From: JAVBMU01 sp031551755
GTDB lineage: Bacteria; Actinomycetota; Actinomycetes; Actinomycetales; Cellulomonadaceae
Assembly (NCBI GenBank): GCA_031551755.1
Contig: JAVBNE010000080.1
Span: 1-10,914, forward strand
Length of the DNA stretch: 10,914 bases
Direction: 5' to 3'
The position numbers and the translations under genes were made by a program. This document shows positions 1 through 6,047 of the stretch, one piece after another. Position 1 is the stretch's first letter. Every line of letters starts with the position of its first letter. Under the pieces are notes generated by a model that searched no databases, was not told the origin of the DNA, and worked only from the letters and a program-made list of their open reading frames with translations.

Positions 1-141
1 GAAGTCAGTACAGATAACACCGATACCGACCTGCGCGAGTCGTTCGACACTGATGCCCTCCTCGACGAGCTTGCCGCTAAAGTCAACGCCGACCCCATCA
101 CCAAATACGACTACGAACATCGCTGGGACCCCAAAGACTGA
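1..141 (+). CDS. C-terminal 46 residues of an unrecognised protein (5' end outside the window)
   Basis: Frame 1 is open from the first base to a TGA at 139-141. The 46 visible residues are acidic and hydrophilic, rich in Asp and Thr, with a short helix-like run (ALLDELAAKV) and an aromatic/charged end (KYDYEHRWDPKD). I recognise no family. No membrane segment is visible. By count 78 of 141 bases are G or C (55%), clearly below the neighbouring genes, so it may be recently acquired or poorly conserved. It converges on the PLDc_N gene with a gap of about 30 bases and no obvious terminator. It could also be a chance open frame, but the continuous reading, plausible composition and clean stop favour a real gene end. 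Confidence 0.5.
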   Translation, partial: EVSTDNTDTDLRESFDTDALLDELAAKVNADPITKYDYEHRWDPKD

Positions 142-171
142 ACCGTCAACTTGAGGAGCCGAGCGCGGCCG

Positions 172-576
172 TTACGGCGTCGTCGGTGCTCCGCCGCTGG
201 CACCCCCGCCACCGGCCCCGGTGCCGTCGGCGTCGTCCGGGCGCCCCGGACTTTCTCGGCGTTCGCGTTCGCGGCGCTCCTGCTCAAGCCGCCACAGGAA
301 GTCGGGGTCGTCGTCGGGTGCGACGGGTGCGGTCCGCCGCCGAGTGTTGCCGGGGCGGGCGGTGGGGCCGAAGACGGGCTGGGAGGCTGGGCGAGCCACG
401 GCGGCCCGTTTCATCAGGATCCAACCGATGGCGCCGACATACGGCAACAGCAGGATCAGCACGATCCACAGTCCCTTGGGTATGCCGCTGCGTTCTTCCT
501 CGCTGCTGTCTGCGAGATCAACAAGGGCGTAGACGATCAAACCGACGGCGAGCAGAACCGCGAGCACACGTGCCAT
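172..576 (-). CDS. PLDc_N-domain small membrane protein
   Basis: A protein of 134 residues with two hydrophobic helices, about residues 2-21 and 35-55. The second contains the pattern IPKGLWIVLILLLPYVGAIG, typical of the phospholipase D N-terminal membrane domain (PLDc_N). No HKD catalytic motif is present, so this is a stand-alone membrane-anchor protein and not a phospholipase. Residues 60-134 are a charged, Pro/Gly-rich tail with an Arg/Glu segment (about 95-108), probably disordered and cytoplasmic. The ATG at 576-574 has no Shine-Dalgarno but a TAGGGT hexamer 6 nt upstream, suggesting a leaderless transcript. It is divergent from the DUF4229 gene across 30 bases. Its cellular role is unknown; the family often sits beside respiratory or cytochrome-maturation genes in actinobacteria (general knowledge, not shown here). 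Confidence 0.85.
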   Translation of the reverse strand: MARVLAVLLAVGLIVYALVDLADSSEEERSGIPKGLWIVLILLLPYVGAIGWILMKRAAVARPASQPVFGPTARPGNTRRRTAPVAPDDDPDFLWRLEQERRERERRESPGRPDDADGTGAGGGGASGGAPTTP

Positions 577-582
577 GCCCCC

Positions 583-588
583 ACCCTA
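583..588 (-). promoter_or_regulatory. Candidate -10 hexamer for the PLDc_N gene (leaderless)
   Basis: On the minus strand TAGGGT fits the actinobacterial TANNNT -10 consensus. It is followed by 6 nt (GGGGGC) and then the ATG at 576, so a start site 7 nt downstream would coincide with the first base of the start codon. No convincing -35 was found. Menaquinone gene menB has the same hexamer at the same distance. Confidence 0.55.
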
Positions 589-594
589 TGCGCC

Positions 595-600
595 TACGCT
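595..600 (+). promoter_or_regulatory. Candidate -10 hexamer for the DUF4229 gene (leaderless)
   Basis: TACGCT is followed by 6 nt (AAGCAA) and the ATG at 607. No Shine-Dalgarno is present between hexamer and start. The same hexamer and distance occur before menE. It lies 6 bases from the oppositely oriented hexamer at 583-588, so the two promoters share one short intergenic space of 30 bases. Confidence 0.55.
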
Positions 601-606
601 AAGCAA

Positions 607-924
607 ATGCCCGTCCTCGTCTATTCCGCCCTGCGTCTGCTGCTCTTCGCCGTGGCCCTCGTGGCTCTTGCCTGGGCGGGGATGGGCAGTTGGCTTCTCG
701 TGCTGGTCGCCGCAGTGACCGCGTTCCTGCTGTCCCAGCTGCTGCTCAAGCGCCAGCGCGACGCCGCCGGACGTTACCTCCAGGAGCGGGCCGAACGCCG
801 GAAGGTGGCGGGGGAACACAGCCGGATTGGGCGCGCCATCCGCGATGACGAGGCGGCGGAGGACGCCGCCATCGATCACAGCCAGAGCCCCAGCCCCAAA
901 AGCACGCCGAAGGCCAGCTCGTAG
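607..924 (+). CDS. DUF4229-family small membrane protein
   Basis: A protein of 105 residues. It has two predicted membrane helices (about residues 8-25 and 28-46), then a basic/acidic cytoplasmic segment with a run of Arg, Glu and Lys (48-87), and a Ser/Pro-rich end. This layout and the N-terminal pattern (VLVYSALRLLLF) match DUF4229 proteins found beside menaquinone genes in actinobacteria. I chose the ATG at 607 because both helices follow it directly and a TACGCT hexamer lies 6 nt upstream; the frame is open back to 151, but that part is antisense to the PLDc_N gene and has no matching features. The last 16 codons overlap the 3' end of convergent menA by 49 bases, so the C-terminal tail (HSQSPSPKSTPKASS) may be a read-through extension of the family core. 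Function is unknown. Confidence 0.8.
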   Translation: MPVLVYSALRLLLFAVALVALAWAGMGSWLLVLVAAVTAFLLSQLLLKRQRDAAGRYLQERAERRKVAGEHSRIGRAIRDDEAAEDAAIDHSQSPSPKSTPKASS

Positions 925-1745
925 AAGCCGGTGCCCGCCAACACGGTGACGAGGAGCTTGCCGCGGGCGCCGGCGATCACGGTAATGCTCAACGCCACGG
1001 CGGGGGCCAGCAGGAAGACCACGAGCAACGCCCACACCGACCAGAAGGCGCACGCGGCGCCCAACAGGATCGGAACCCAGAGCATCGCCACATAGACCCG
1101 GCGGGCCTGGAAGTCGCCGAGGCGGACGGCCACCGTGCGTTTGCCGGCCACGACGTCGGTGGGGATGTCGCGAATGTTGTTGATCATCAGCAAGGCGCAG
1201 GCCAGCAGTCCCACGGCGACGGCCCCGAAGACGGCCGGCCAGGTCACCGCATCAGCCTGGGTATAGGTGGTGCCGAGGACGGCGACCAACCCGAAGAAGA
1301 CGAAGACCCCCACCTCGCCGAGACCGTGGTACCCGTACGGGTTCTTCCCCCCGGTGTAGAACCAAGCGGCGGCCATGGCGGCCGCCCCCACCGCGATCAG
1401 CCACCAGTGGCCGCTGACGAAGCACAGCGCCAACCCGAGGAGTCCGGCGAGGCCGAGTGCGATGACGGCGGCTGCCCGCACCTGTCGCGGACGCGCGGCG
1501 CCCGAGGCGGTCAATCGAACAGGTCCAACGCGGTCCAGATCCGTACCCCGTACGCCGTCCGAGTAGTCATTGGCGTAGTTCACCCCGACCTGGAGTGCCA
1601 GCGCGACACCCAGTGCGAGCAGTGCGGGCAGCCAAGCGGCCCGATCGACCTGTGCGGCAGCTCCGGTCCCGACCAGTACGGGCGTCGCCGCAGCGGGAAG
1701 TGTTCTGGGGCGTGCCCCCGATATCCACTCACCCAAGGTCGCCAT
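876..1745 (-). CDS. menA: 1,4-dihydroxy-2-naphthoate polyprenyltransferase (MenA)
   Basis: MenA attaches a polyprenyl chain to DHNA in the membrane, giving demethylmenaquinone. At 289 residues the length is normal for the UbiA family. The first Asp-rich motif is at residues 56-69 (NYANDYSDGVRGTD, with D60, D63 and D69). The second is at 189-197 (NNIRDIPTD, with D193 and D197), followed by K202-R203-T204. Both bind the Mg-diphosphate of the prenyl donor. Eight to nine hydrophobic helices fill the rest, including 40-56, 91-110, 112-130, 143-160 and 170-188. The ATG at 1745-1743 lies inside the end of menE (17-base overlap) with a GGAG-type ribosome binding site, so the gene is translated from a menE-menA transcript. 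Its 3' end overlaps the convergent DUF4229 gene by 49 bases. Confidence 0.95.
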   Translation of the reverse strand: MATLGEWISGARPRTLPAAATPVLVGTGAAAQVDRAAWLPALLALGVALALQVGVNYANDYSDGVRGTDLDRVGPVRLTASGAARPRQVRAAAVIALGLAGLLGLALCFVSGHWWLIAVGAAAMAAAWFYTGGKNPYGYHGLGEVGVFVFFGLVAVLGTTYTQADAVTWPAVFGAVAVGLLACALLMINNIRDIPTDVVAGKRTVAVRLGDFQARRVYVAMLWVPILLGAACAFWSVWALLVVFLLAPAVALSITVIAGARGKLLVTVLAGTGFYELAFGVLLGLGLWL

Positions 1746-2919
1746 GCTGCTCCATTCGTCGGTTGGTGATCATTTGGCGGGCCAGTTCGGCCACCGCGTC
1801 CCGGTTCACCTTTCCCGGGCCGAGCCGGGGCAAGTTAGCCACGAGCACACACTCTCGCGGTGCTGCGGCCCGCCCCAGCGTAGCCGCCACTCGCTCCCGT
1901 GCCGCCTCAGTCAACGACTGGGCGGGGGTGGTGCCGGGAGCGGTCGGCACGACGACGGCGACCACCCGTTGTCCCCACTCGGCGTCGGGTAGCCCGACGA
2001 CGCAGACCTCTCGCACCTGCTCGAGGGCTGCGAGTGTGGCCTCGACGGCGGCCGGTGCGACCTTGATCCCACCGGTGACAATCACGTCGTCCAGCCGGCC
2101 CAGTACCTGCAGGCGTCCGTTGGCCACGACGCCGAAGTCGCGGGTGCGGAACCAACGGCCGCCGTCGTCGGTGGTGAAGGCCGCGGCCGTGAGCTCCGGA
2201 CGGTTCAGGTAGCCGGTCGCCAATTGCGGCCCGGACAACTCGATGCCACCGGCAGCGTCGAGTCGCAGGCTGACTCCGGTCAGCGGGTGGCCGTCATAGA
2301 CGCAGCCGCCGCAGGTCTCGGTCATGCCGTAGGTCACCACGACCGGCACGCCCGCCGCCAGGAGCCGGGCCCGAAGCGGGGGCGGTGTCGGGGCGCCACC
2401 TAGGAGGACCGCCGCAAAACCGGCCAGCGCGGTCAGCCCAGGCGGCTCGCCGGCGTCGGCCGCCGCGACCAGTCGGTGGGCCTGTGTCGGTACCAAGGAG
2501 ACGTAACGCCGCTCACCTGCTGCACGTTGCGCGGAGCGGGCCGCCAGGTCGGCGAATCCGGATGGAGAGAAGGGGGCGTCGTCGTCGGGGACGGTGAGCC
2601 CGCGACCCGCGAGCTGCGCACGGGCGACCACCTGTGCTCCGGCCACGTGCTGAGGGGGCAGCGTGAGGACCCAGTGGCCGGGGCCGCCCAATCGCTGGTG
2701 GGTGGCGGTGCCCGAGGCGCGGAGTGCTGCGGCGGAGAGGAGAACGTCGCGGGGGGTGCCGGTGGATCCGGAGGTGCGGACGACCAAAGCGGTTCCGTCG
2801 GGAAGGTCCGGCACAGGAGCCTTTGCGGCAGGTGCGACTGCGGGGCCGTCGCCGGTCAGGGCGTCGCTCAGTGCGGCCACCAGCTCGTCGAGGGTTGAAG
2901 GCACCACGGCGCGGATCAT
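1729..2919 (-). CDS. menE: o-Succinylbenzoate--CoA ligase (MenE)
   Basis: MenE is an ANL-family adenylating enzyme that activates o-succinylbenzoate with ATP and CoA. From the ATG at 2919 it has 396 residues, in the range of the short actinobacterial MenE proteins. Motifs in order: P-loop TSGSTGTPR at 49-57, with Arg57 where Lys is usual; YGMTET at 197-202; a TRDFG variant of the TGD motif at 259-263; GRLDDVIVTGGIKV at 274-287; and the catalytic C-terminal Lys370 in GPGKVNRD. The frame is open for 50 more codons upstream to 3069. I rejected that extension because it lacks family features, runs under the divergent DUF3048 gene and would span both promoters. TACGCT 6 nt before the ATG suggests a leaderless transcript. 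It is the first gene of menE-menA and overlaps menA by 17 bases. Confidence 0.93.
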   Translation of the reverse strand: MIRAVVPSTLDELVAALSDALTGDGPAVAPAAKAPVPDLPDGTALVVRTSGSTGTPRDVLLSAAALRASGTATHQRLGGPGHWVLTLPPQHVAGAQVVARAQLAGRGLTVPDDDAPFSPSGFADLAARSAQRAAGERRYVSLVPTQAHRLVAAADAGEPPGLTALAGFAAVLLGGAPTPPPLRARLLAAGVPVVVTYGMTETCGGCVYDGHPLTGVSLRLDAAGGIELSGPQLATGYLNRPELTAAAFTTDDGGRWFRTRDFGVVANGRLQVLGRLDDVIVTGGIKVAPAAVEATLAALEQVREVCVVGLPDAEWGQRVVAVVVPTAPGTTPAQSLTEAARERVAATLGRAAAPRECVLVANLPRLGPGKVNRDAVAELARQMITNRRMEQHGDLG

Positions 2920-2925
2920 CCAGTA

Positions 2926-2931
2926 AGCGTA
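2926..2931 (-). promoter_or_regulatory. Candidate -10 hexamer for menE-menA (leaderless)
   Basis: Minus-strand TACGCT is followed by 6 nt (TACTGG) and the menE ATG at 2919. This is the same hexamer and distance as at the DUF4229 gene. No Shine-Dalgarno is present. It supports the 2919 start over the longer open frame. Confidence 0.6.
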
Positions 2932-2941
2932 GGACCGGACG

Positions 2942-2989
2942 TATCGTGGCGGACAGCCGGTGACATACGCCGGAAAGCCGACAGGGGGA
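2942..2989 (+). promoter_or_regulatory. Possible promoter and ribosome binding site of the DUF3048 lipoprotein gene
   Basis: TATCGT at 2942-2947 fits TANNNT and would start transcription near 2954, leaving a leader of about 40 nt. AGGGGGA at 2983-2989 is a purine-rich ribosome binding site 4 nt before the GTG at 2994. No -35 is clear. The intergenic region shared with menE is 74 bases (2920-2993). Confidence 0.35.
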
Positions 2990-2993
2990 ATGG

Positions 2994-4061
2994 GTGAACG
3001 GTCGAGGACTGCTGTATGGCGCGGGTATCGGGATGCTCGCGTTGGCACTTGCCGCCTGCGGGGGGTCACCGGACCCAGGTCCCAGTACGGATCCGGCCCC
3101 GGTCACCAAAGGGAGCCCACCTCAACCCGTCGTGCCGACGACGTGGCCGCTGACCGGAGTCCCGGTCGCCGAAGTACCCGCCCGCCCGGCGCTGGCCATC
3201 AAGGTCGAGAACGCCCCTGCTGCGCGCCCGCAGACCGGCCTGGAGAAGGCGGATGTCGTGTGGGAGGAAGTGGTGGAGGGCGGCATCACCAGGTTCATGG
3301 CGGTGTACCACTCCCAACAACCCGAACTCGTCGGACCTGTACGGTCGGTGCGCCCGATGGACCCGGCCATTGTGGCTCCGCTGCACGGCATCCTCGCCTA
3401 CACCGGCGGGCAGCCGCCGTTCATCAAGGCTGTCGGTGCGGCCGGAGTGCAGTCGGTGGTGATGGATCAAGGCGATGACGGCTTCGAGCGCATGCGTGGG
3501 CGGAGAGCGCCGCACAATATCTTGGGCCGCACGGCTGACTTCTGGAAGCAGGCCGATGCCGAACACGGGGAGCCACCGCCGACTCAGTTCGCCTTTGCCC
3601 TCGGCGGTGCCCCGGGGACCGTTGAATCCACCGGGACGCCGGTGGGTGTCGTCGACATCACTTTGACCCACGCGAGCAGGGCGGTGTGGAGCTGGCGGGT
3701 CGCCGATCAGGTCTTCGCTCGGGCCGAGGGGGCTGAACCCGCGGTGTCCGCCGGCGGGGTTCCCCTGACCGCCACCAATGTGGTGGTGCTCCGCGTGACG
3801 ATGACCAAGACCGCCTATAAGGACCCTGCCGGTGCCCCAGTCCCAGAGACGAAGCTGATAGGGACAGGTGAGGGAATAGTCGCAAGTGTGGGCAAGCAGC
3901 TGCCGGTGACGTGGTCCAAGAAGTCGAACGACGCGCCGTTGGAGCTTTCGAGTCCAACGGGATATCCGGTGCGCCTCGAGCCGGGGACGACATGGGTTGA
4001 ATTGGTACCGACGTCCCGCCCCGCCGTCGTGTCGACCCAGGTCGGCGCTCAGACCGAATAG
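2994..4061 (+). CDS. DUF3048 (YerB-like) lipoprotein
   Basis: A protein of 355 residues starting at GTG. A lipoprotein signal peptide ends in the lipobox L19-A20-A21-C22, followed by a Pro/Ser-rich linker (about 23-50). The mature protein is therefore anchored on the outer face of the cytoplasmic membrane. The N-terminal DUF3048 domain (about 51-210) shows the family pattern: WPLTG at 51-55, ALAIKVENAPAARPQTGLEK at 66-85, ADVVWEEVVEGGITRF at 86-101, and VGPVRSVRP at 113-121. A smaller C-terminal domain (about 230-345) matches the companion DUF3048 C-terminal domain. The family is known from B. subtilis YerB; its biochemical function is not established. The gene is divergent from menE and its last 13 bases overlap the end of convergent menB. 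Its place between menE and menB is positional evidence only for any link to menaquinone. Confidence 0.9.
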   Translation: MNGRGLLYGAGIGMLALALAACGGSPDPGPSTDPAPVTKGSPPQPVVPTTWPLTGVPVAEVPARPALAIKVENAPAARPQTGLEKADVVWEEVVEGGITRFMAVYHSQQPELVGPVRSVRPMDPAIVAPLHGILAYTGGQPPFIKAVGAAGVQSVVMDQGDDGFERMRGRRAPHNILGRTADFWKQADAEHGEPPPTQFAFALGGAPGTVESTGTPVGVVDITLTHASRAVWSWRVADQVFARAEGAEPAVSAGGVPLTATNVVVLRVTMTKTAYKDPAGAPVPETKLIGTGEGIVASVGKQLPVTWSKKSNDAPLELSSPTGYPVRLEPGTTWVELVPTSRPAVVSTQVGAQTE

Positions 4062-5011
4062 GGGAAGGTGCCCCAGTCAGGGTCGCGTCGCTCAAGAAAT
4101 GCGTCGCGACCCTCAACAGCCTCATCGGTGCCGTAGGCGAGGCGGGTCGCTTCGCCCGCGAAGACCTGCTGCCCCATGAGCCCGTCGTCCGCGAGGTTGA
4201 ATGCGAATTTGAGCATTCTGATCGCCTGTGGGGATTTTGTGGCGATGATTCGTGCGTACTCGATGGCTAGGGATTCGAGATCCGAATGCTCCGCGACCTC
4301 ATTGACCGCGCCCCAGTCGAAGGCGTCTTGGGCGGAGTACTCGCGGGCGAGGAAGAAGATCTCCCGAGCGCGCTTTTGCCCTAGTTGTCGTGCTAGATAG
4401 GCCGAGCCGTAGCCGCCGTCGAAGGACCCGACGTCGGCGTCGGTCTGCTTGAACCGGGCATGCTCCCGACAGGCGATCGACAGGTCTGCTACGACGTGCA
4501 GGGAATGCCCGCCGCCCGCCGCCCAGCCGTCCACTACGGCGATGACGATCTTCGGCATCATGCGGATCAGGCGCTGCACCTCGAGGATGTGCAACCGCCC
4601 AGCGCGTGCGGGATCCACCTGGTCGGCGGCCGGGGCGCCGTCGTCGCCGGTCGTGGTGTACCGGTAGCCGTCGCGCCCACGCACTCGTTGGTCTCCGCCT
4701 GAGCAAAAGGCCCAGCCACCGTCTTTGGGCGAGGGGCCGTTTCCGGTGAGCAGAACAGTCCCGACGTCGGAGGTGAGTCGCGCGTGATCGAGTGCGCGAT
4801 AGAGCTCGTCCACTGTATGAGGCCGAAATGCGTTCCGCACCTCGGGACGATTGAAAGCTACCCGAACCACCGGTAGATCGGTCGCCGGGATCTCGGGGGA
4901 GCGCCGGACGCCACGGTGGTAGGTGATGTCGCGCAGGTCCTCGAACCCGTCGATCTCCCTCCACGAGCGTGGGTCGAACGTCTCAGATACCTTCGCGATC
5001 GGGCTCTTCAC
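4049..5011 (-). CDS. menB: 1,4-dihydroxy-2-naphthoyl-CoA synthase (MenB)
   Basis: MenB is a crotonase-fold enzyme that closes the second ring, turning o-succinylbenzoyl-CoA into DHNA-CoA. At 320 residues it is close to mycobacterial MenB. Visible motifs are the CoA/oxyanion segment FCSGGDQRVRG (102-112), the oxyanion-hole glycines in DGWAAGGGHSLH (161-172), the active-site loop QTDADVGSFDGGYGS (189-203), and the C-terminal FPYSV. The loop has Asp191 where E. coli MenB has the bicarbonate-binding Gly156. By established MenB classification this is the type II, bicarbonate-independent form. Translation starts at a GTG (5011-5009) with no Shine-Dalgarno and TAGGGT 6 nt upstream. It is transcribed alone on the minus strand, overlapping the DUF3048 gene by 13 bases at its 3' end and divergent from gdx. 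Confidence 0.96.
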   Translation of the reverse strand: MKSPIAKVSETFDPRSWREIDGFEDLRDITYHRGVRRSPEIPATDLPVVRVAFNRPEVRNAFRPHTVDELYRALDHARLTSDVGTVLLTGNGPSPKDGGWAFCSGGDQRVRGRDGYRYTTTGDDGAPAADQVDPARAGRLHILEVQRLIRMMPKIVIAVVDGWAAGGGHSLHVVADLSIACREHARFKQTDADVGSFDGGYGSAYLARQLGQKRAREIFFLAREYSAQDAFDWGAVNEVAEHSDLESLAIEYARIIATKSPQAIRMLKFAFNLADDGLMGQQVFAGEATRLAYGTDEAVEGRDAFLERRDPDWGTFPYSV

Positions 5012-5017
5012 GCCGTC

Positions 5018-5023
5018 ACCCTA
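5018..5023 (-). promoter_or_regulatory. Candidate -10 hexamer for menB (leaderless)
   Basis: Minus-strand TAGGGT is followed by 6 nt (GACGGC) and the menB GTG at 5011. The same hexamer at the same distance precedes the PLDc_N gene. No ribosome binding site lies between it and the start codon. Confidence 0.6.
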
Positions 5024-5027
5024 GTCT
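5022..5027 (+). promoter_or_regulatory. Weak candidate -10 hexamer for gdx-tetR
   Basis: TAGTCT is the only TANNNT match on the plus strand in the gap before gdx. It would start transcription near 5034, giving a leader of about 60 nt that contains the inverted repeats at 5048-5075. It overlaps the menB hexamer on the other strand by two bases. No -35 element was found, so the call is tentative. Confidence 0.3.
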
Positions 5028-5047
5028 GGTCCGGGGCGCAACGGGGC

Positions 5048-5075
5048 ACCAGTGAGAGACTGGTACGAAGGTACC
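5048..5075 (+). promoter_or_regulatory. Two overlapping inverted repeats before gdx (candidate TetR operator or leader hairpins)
   Basis: ACCAGT (5048-5053) pairs with ACTGGT (5059-5064) around a 5-base loop. GGTAC (5062-5066) pairs with GTACC (5071-5075) around a 4-base loop. They share GGT at 5062-5064, so as RNA the two hairpins exclude each other. As DNA, either is a plausible dyad for the TetR dimer encoded downstream. The gdx ribosome binding site (AAAGGGAG, 5080-5087) follows immediately. The dyads are seen directly; the binding role is inferred. Confidence 0.45.
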
Positions 5076-5094
5076 GGCAAAAGGGAGTGTAACC

Positions 5095-5418
5095 ATGGCG
5101 TGGGTGGTCTTGATCCTGTCTGGCCTTCTCGAGGCAGGGTGGGCGCTTAGCCTCAAGGCATCGAAGGGACTGACGGCTTTCTGGCCTACCGTTGGGTTTG
5201 TGGTCATGCTCGTCGCCAGCATGATCGGCTTGAGCATCGCATTGAAGTCATTGCCCGTCGGTGTTGCCTACGGAGCGTGGGTCGGCATAGGTGCCGTGGG
5301 TACGGCAACAGCCGCTAGTGCCCTGTTCCATGAGCCGCTGACAACGGTCAAGGTGGTATCACTGGTCATGATCCTTGCCGGTGTAGTCGGGCTGAATCTC
5401 TCCGGAGGTGGTCAGTAA
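5095..5418 (+). CDS. gdx: SMR-family guanidinium exporter (Gdx/SugE type)
   Basis: A 107-residue, four-helix small multidrug resistance protein. SMR proteins act as antiparallel dimers that exchange protons for cations across the membrane. E13 is the conserved proton/substrate carboxylate in helix 1 (GLLEAGWALSLK). The residues that mark the Gdx (SugE) subtype are all present: W16, S42 in helix 2, and Y59 and W62 in KSLPVGVAYGAWVGIGAVG. This points to guanidinium export more than to EmrE-type broad drug export. Ribosome binding site AAAGGGAG (5080-5087) lies 7 nt before the ATG. The stop overlaps the tetR start in TAATG, so the two genes form an operon. Helices lie at about 1-21, 29-50, 54-77 and 84-103. 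Substrate is inferred from subtype residues; quaternary ammonium transport is the alternative. Confidence 0.9.
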   Translation: MAWVVLILSGLLEAGWALSLKASKGLTAFWPTVGFVVMLVASMIGLSIALKSLPVGVAYGAWVGIGAVGTATAASALFHEPLTTVKVVSLVMILAGVVGLNLSGGGQ

Positions 5419-6038
5419 TGAGCGAAACTTCGACAGTCGAACCGGCCCATTCGGCGCCACGGCGCCAGGCGCGCGGAACCGCGCGGCGGGAGGCGATCAT
5501 TCGAGCTACGTGCGAGTTGATCCTGAACGACGGTCCCGTCTCGGTCACCCATCGGGCGGTCGCCGCCCGCGCAGAGGTCCCACTCGCCGCGACGACCTAT
5601 TACTTCAATGGGCTCGACGATCTCATCGGGGCCGCCGGCGAGCGCATCGCCGAAGGCTGGGCGGAACACGCCCGCACTATTCGGGACAAGGTGAACACCG
5701 ACCACCGGGGGGATATGCGCCGAGTAGCGACGTACCTCGTCGACGCCGTGCTGCCGCCCGGTGGCCTGCCCGAGATCAGAGGGTTCTACGAACACCTGGT
5801 CAGCGCGGGGCGTTACGAGACACTCTCGCTCGCCTATGCCAAGGGGCGGGGAAAACTCGACGCCATGATCGGGGATATCTGTGCGGCGCTCAACGTCGCG
5901 ATAAACCCGAGACTGGTGGTCGCCATCACCGACGGTGCGGTGGTCAGCGCGCTTTCCGAAGGTCGAGAGGCACACGAGCACGCGGTGACGTTGGTGGAAA
6001 TCGCGGTGTCCAGCCTGCGGTCGATCCTCGAAGACTAA
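5418..6038 (+). CDS. TetR-family transcriptional regulator of the gdx operon
   Basis: A protein of 206 residues. The N-terminal TetR DNA-binding domain covers about residues 22-70: a helix around AIIRATCELILNDGP, then the helix-turn-helix VTHRAVAARAEVPLAATTYY, ending in the usual YYFNGLDDLI. The C-terminal two-thirds is a helical ligand-binding/dimerisation domain without a family-specific motif I can name. A good ribosome binding site, GGAGGTG (5404-5410), sits in the end of gdx 7 nt before the ATG, and the two genes overlap by one base. The simplest inference is autoregulation of gdx-tetR through the dyads at 5048-5075, with guanidinium or a related cation as inducer. Its TAA stop forms part of the candidate menC -10 hexamer. 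A role in menaquinone control is possible but unsupported. Confidence 0.9.
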   Translation: MSETSTVEPAHSAPRRQARGTARREAIIRATCELILNDGPVSVTHRAVAARAEVPLAATTYYFNGLDDLIGAAGERIAEGWAEHARTIRDKVNTDHRGDMRRVATYLVDAVLPPGGLPEIRGFYEHLVSAGRYETLSLAYAKGRGKLDAMIGDICAALNVAINPRLVVAITDGAVVSALSEGREAHEHAVTLVEIAVSSLRSILED

Positions 6039-6041
6039 CCT
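6036..6041 (+). promoter_or_regulatory. Candidate -10 hexamer for menC-menD (leaderless), containing the tetR stop codon
   Basis: TAACCT fits TANNNT; its first three bases are the tetR stop codon TAA. It is followed by GGGGGC (6 nt) and the menC GTG at 6048. The G-run ends one base before the start codon, too close to act as a Shine-Dalgarno. It implies menC-menD can be transcribed independently of gdx-tetR. Confidence 0.55.
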
Positions 6042-6047
6042 GGGGGC

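Noticed and set aside
151..606. The DUF4229 frame is open upstream to 151, giving a 257-residue protein.
   Set aside because: That stretch is antisense to the PLDc_N gene and has a Gly/Arg/Pro-biased composition typical of a shadow frame; the membrane domain starts exactly at the ATG at 607.
2920..3069. The menE reading frame continues 50 codons upstream of the chosen ATG.
   Set aside because: The extension lacks ANL-family features, overlaps the start of the divergent lipoprotein gene, and would cover the TACGCT hexamer that sits 6 nt before the chosen ATG.
5012..5094. A guanidine riboswitch before gdx.
   Set aside because: I looked for the paired ACGR loops of guanidine-II and for the conserved GGACAAGACGG-like core of guanidine-III and saw neither. 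The dyads present do not fit these models by eye; an Rfam scan would settle it.
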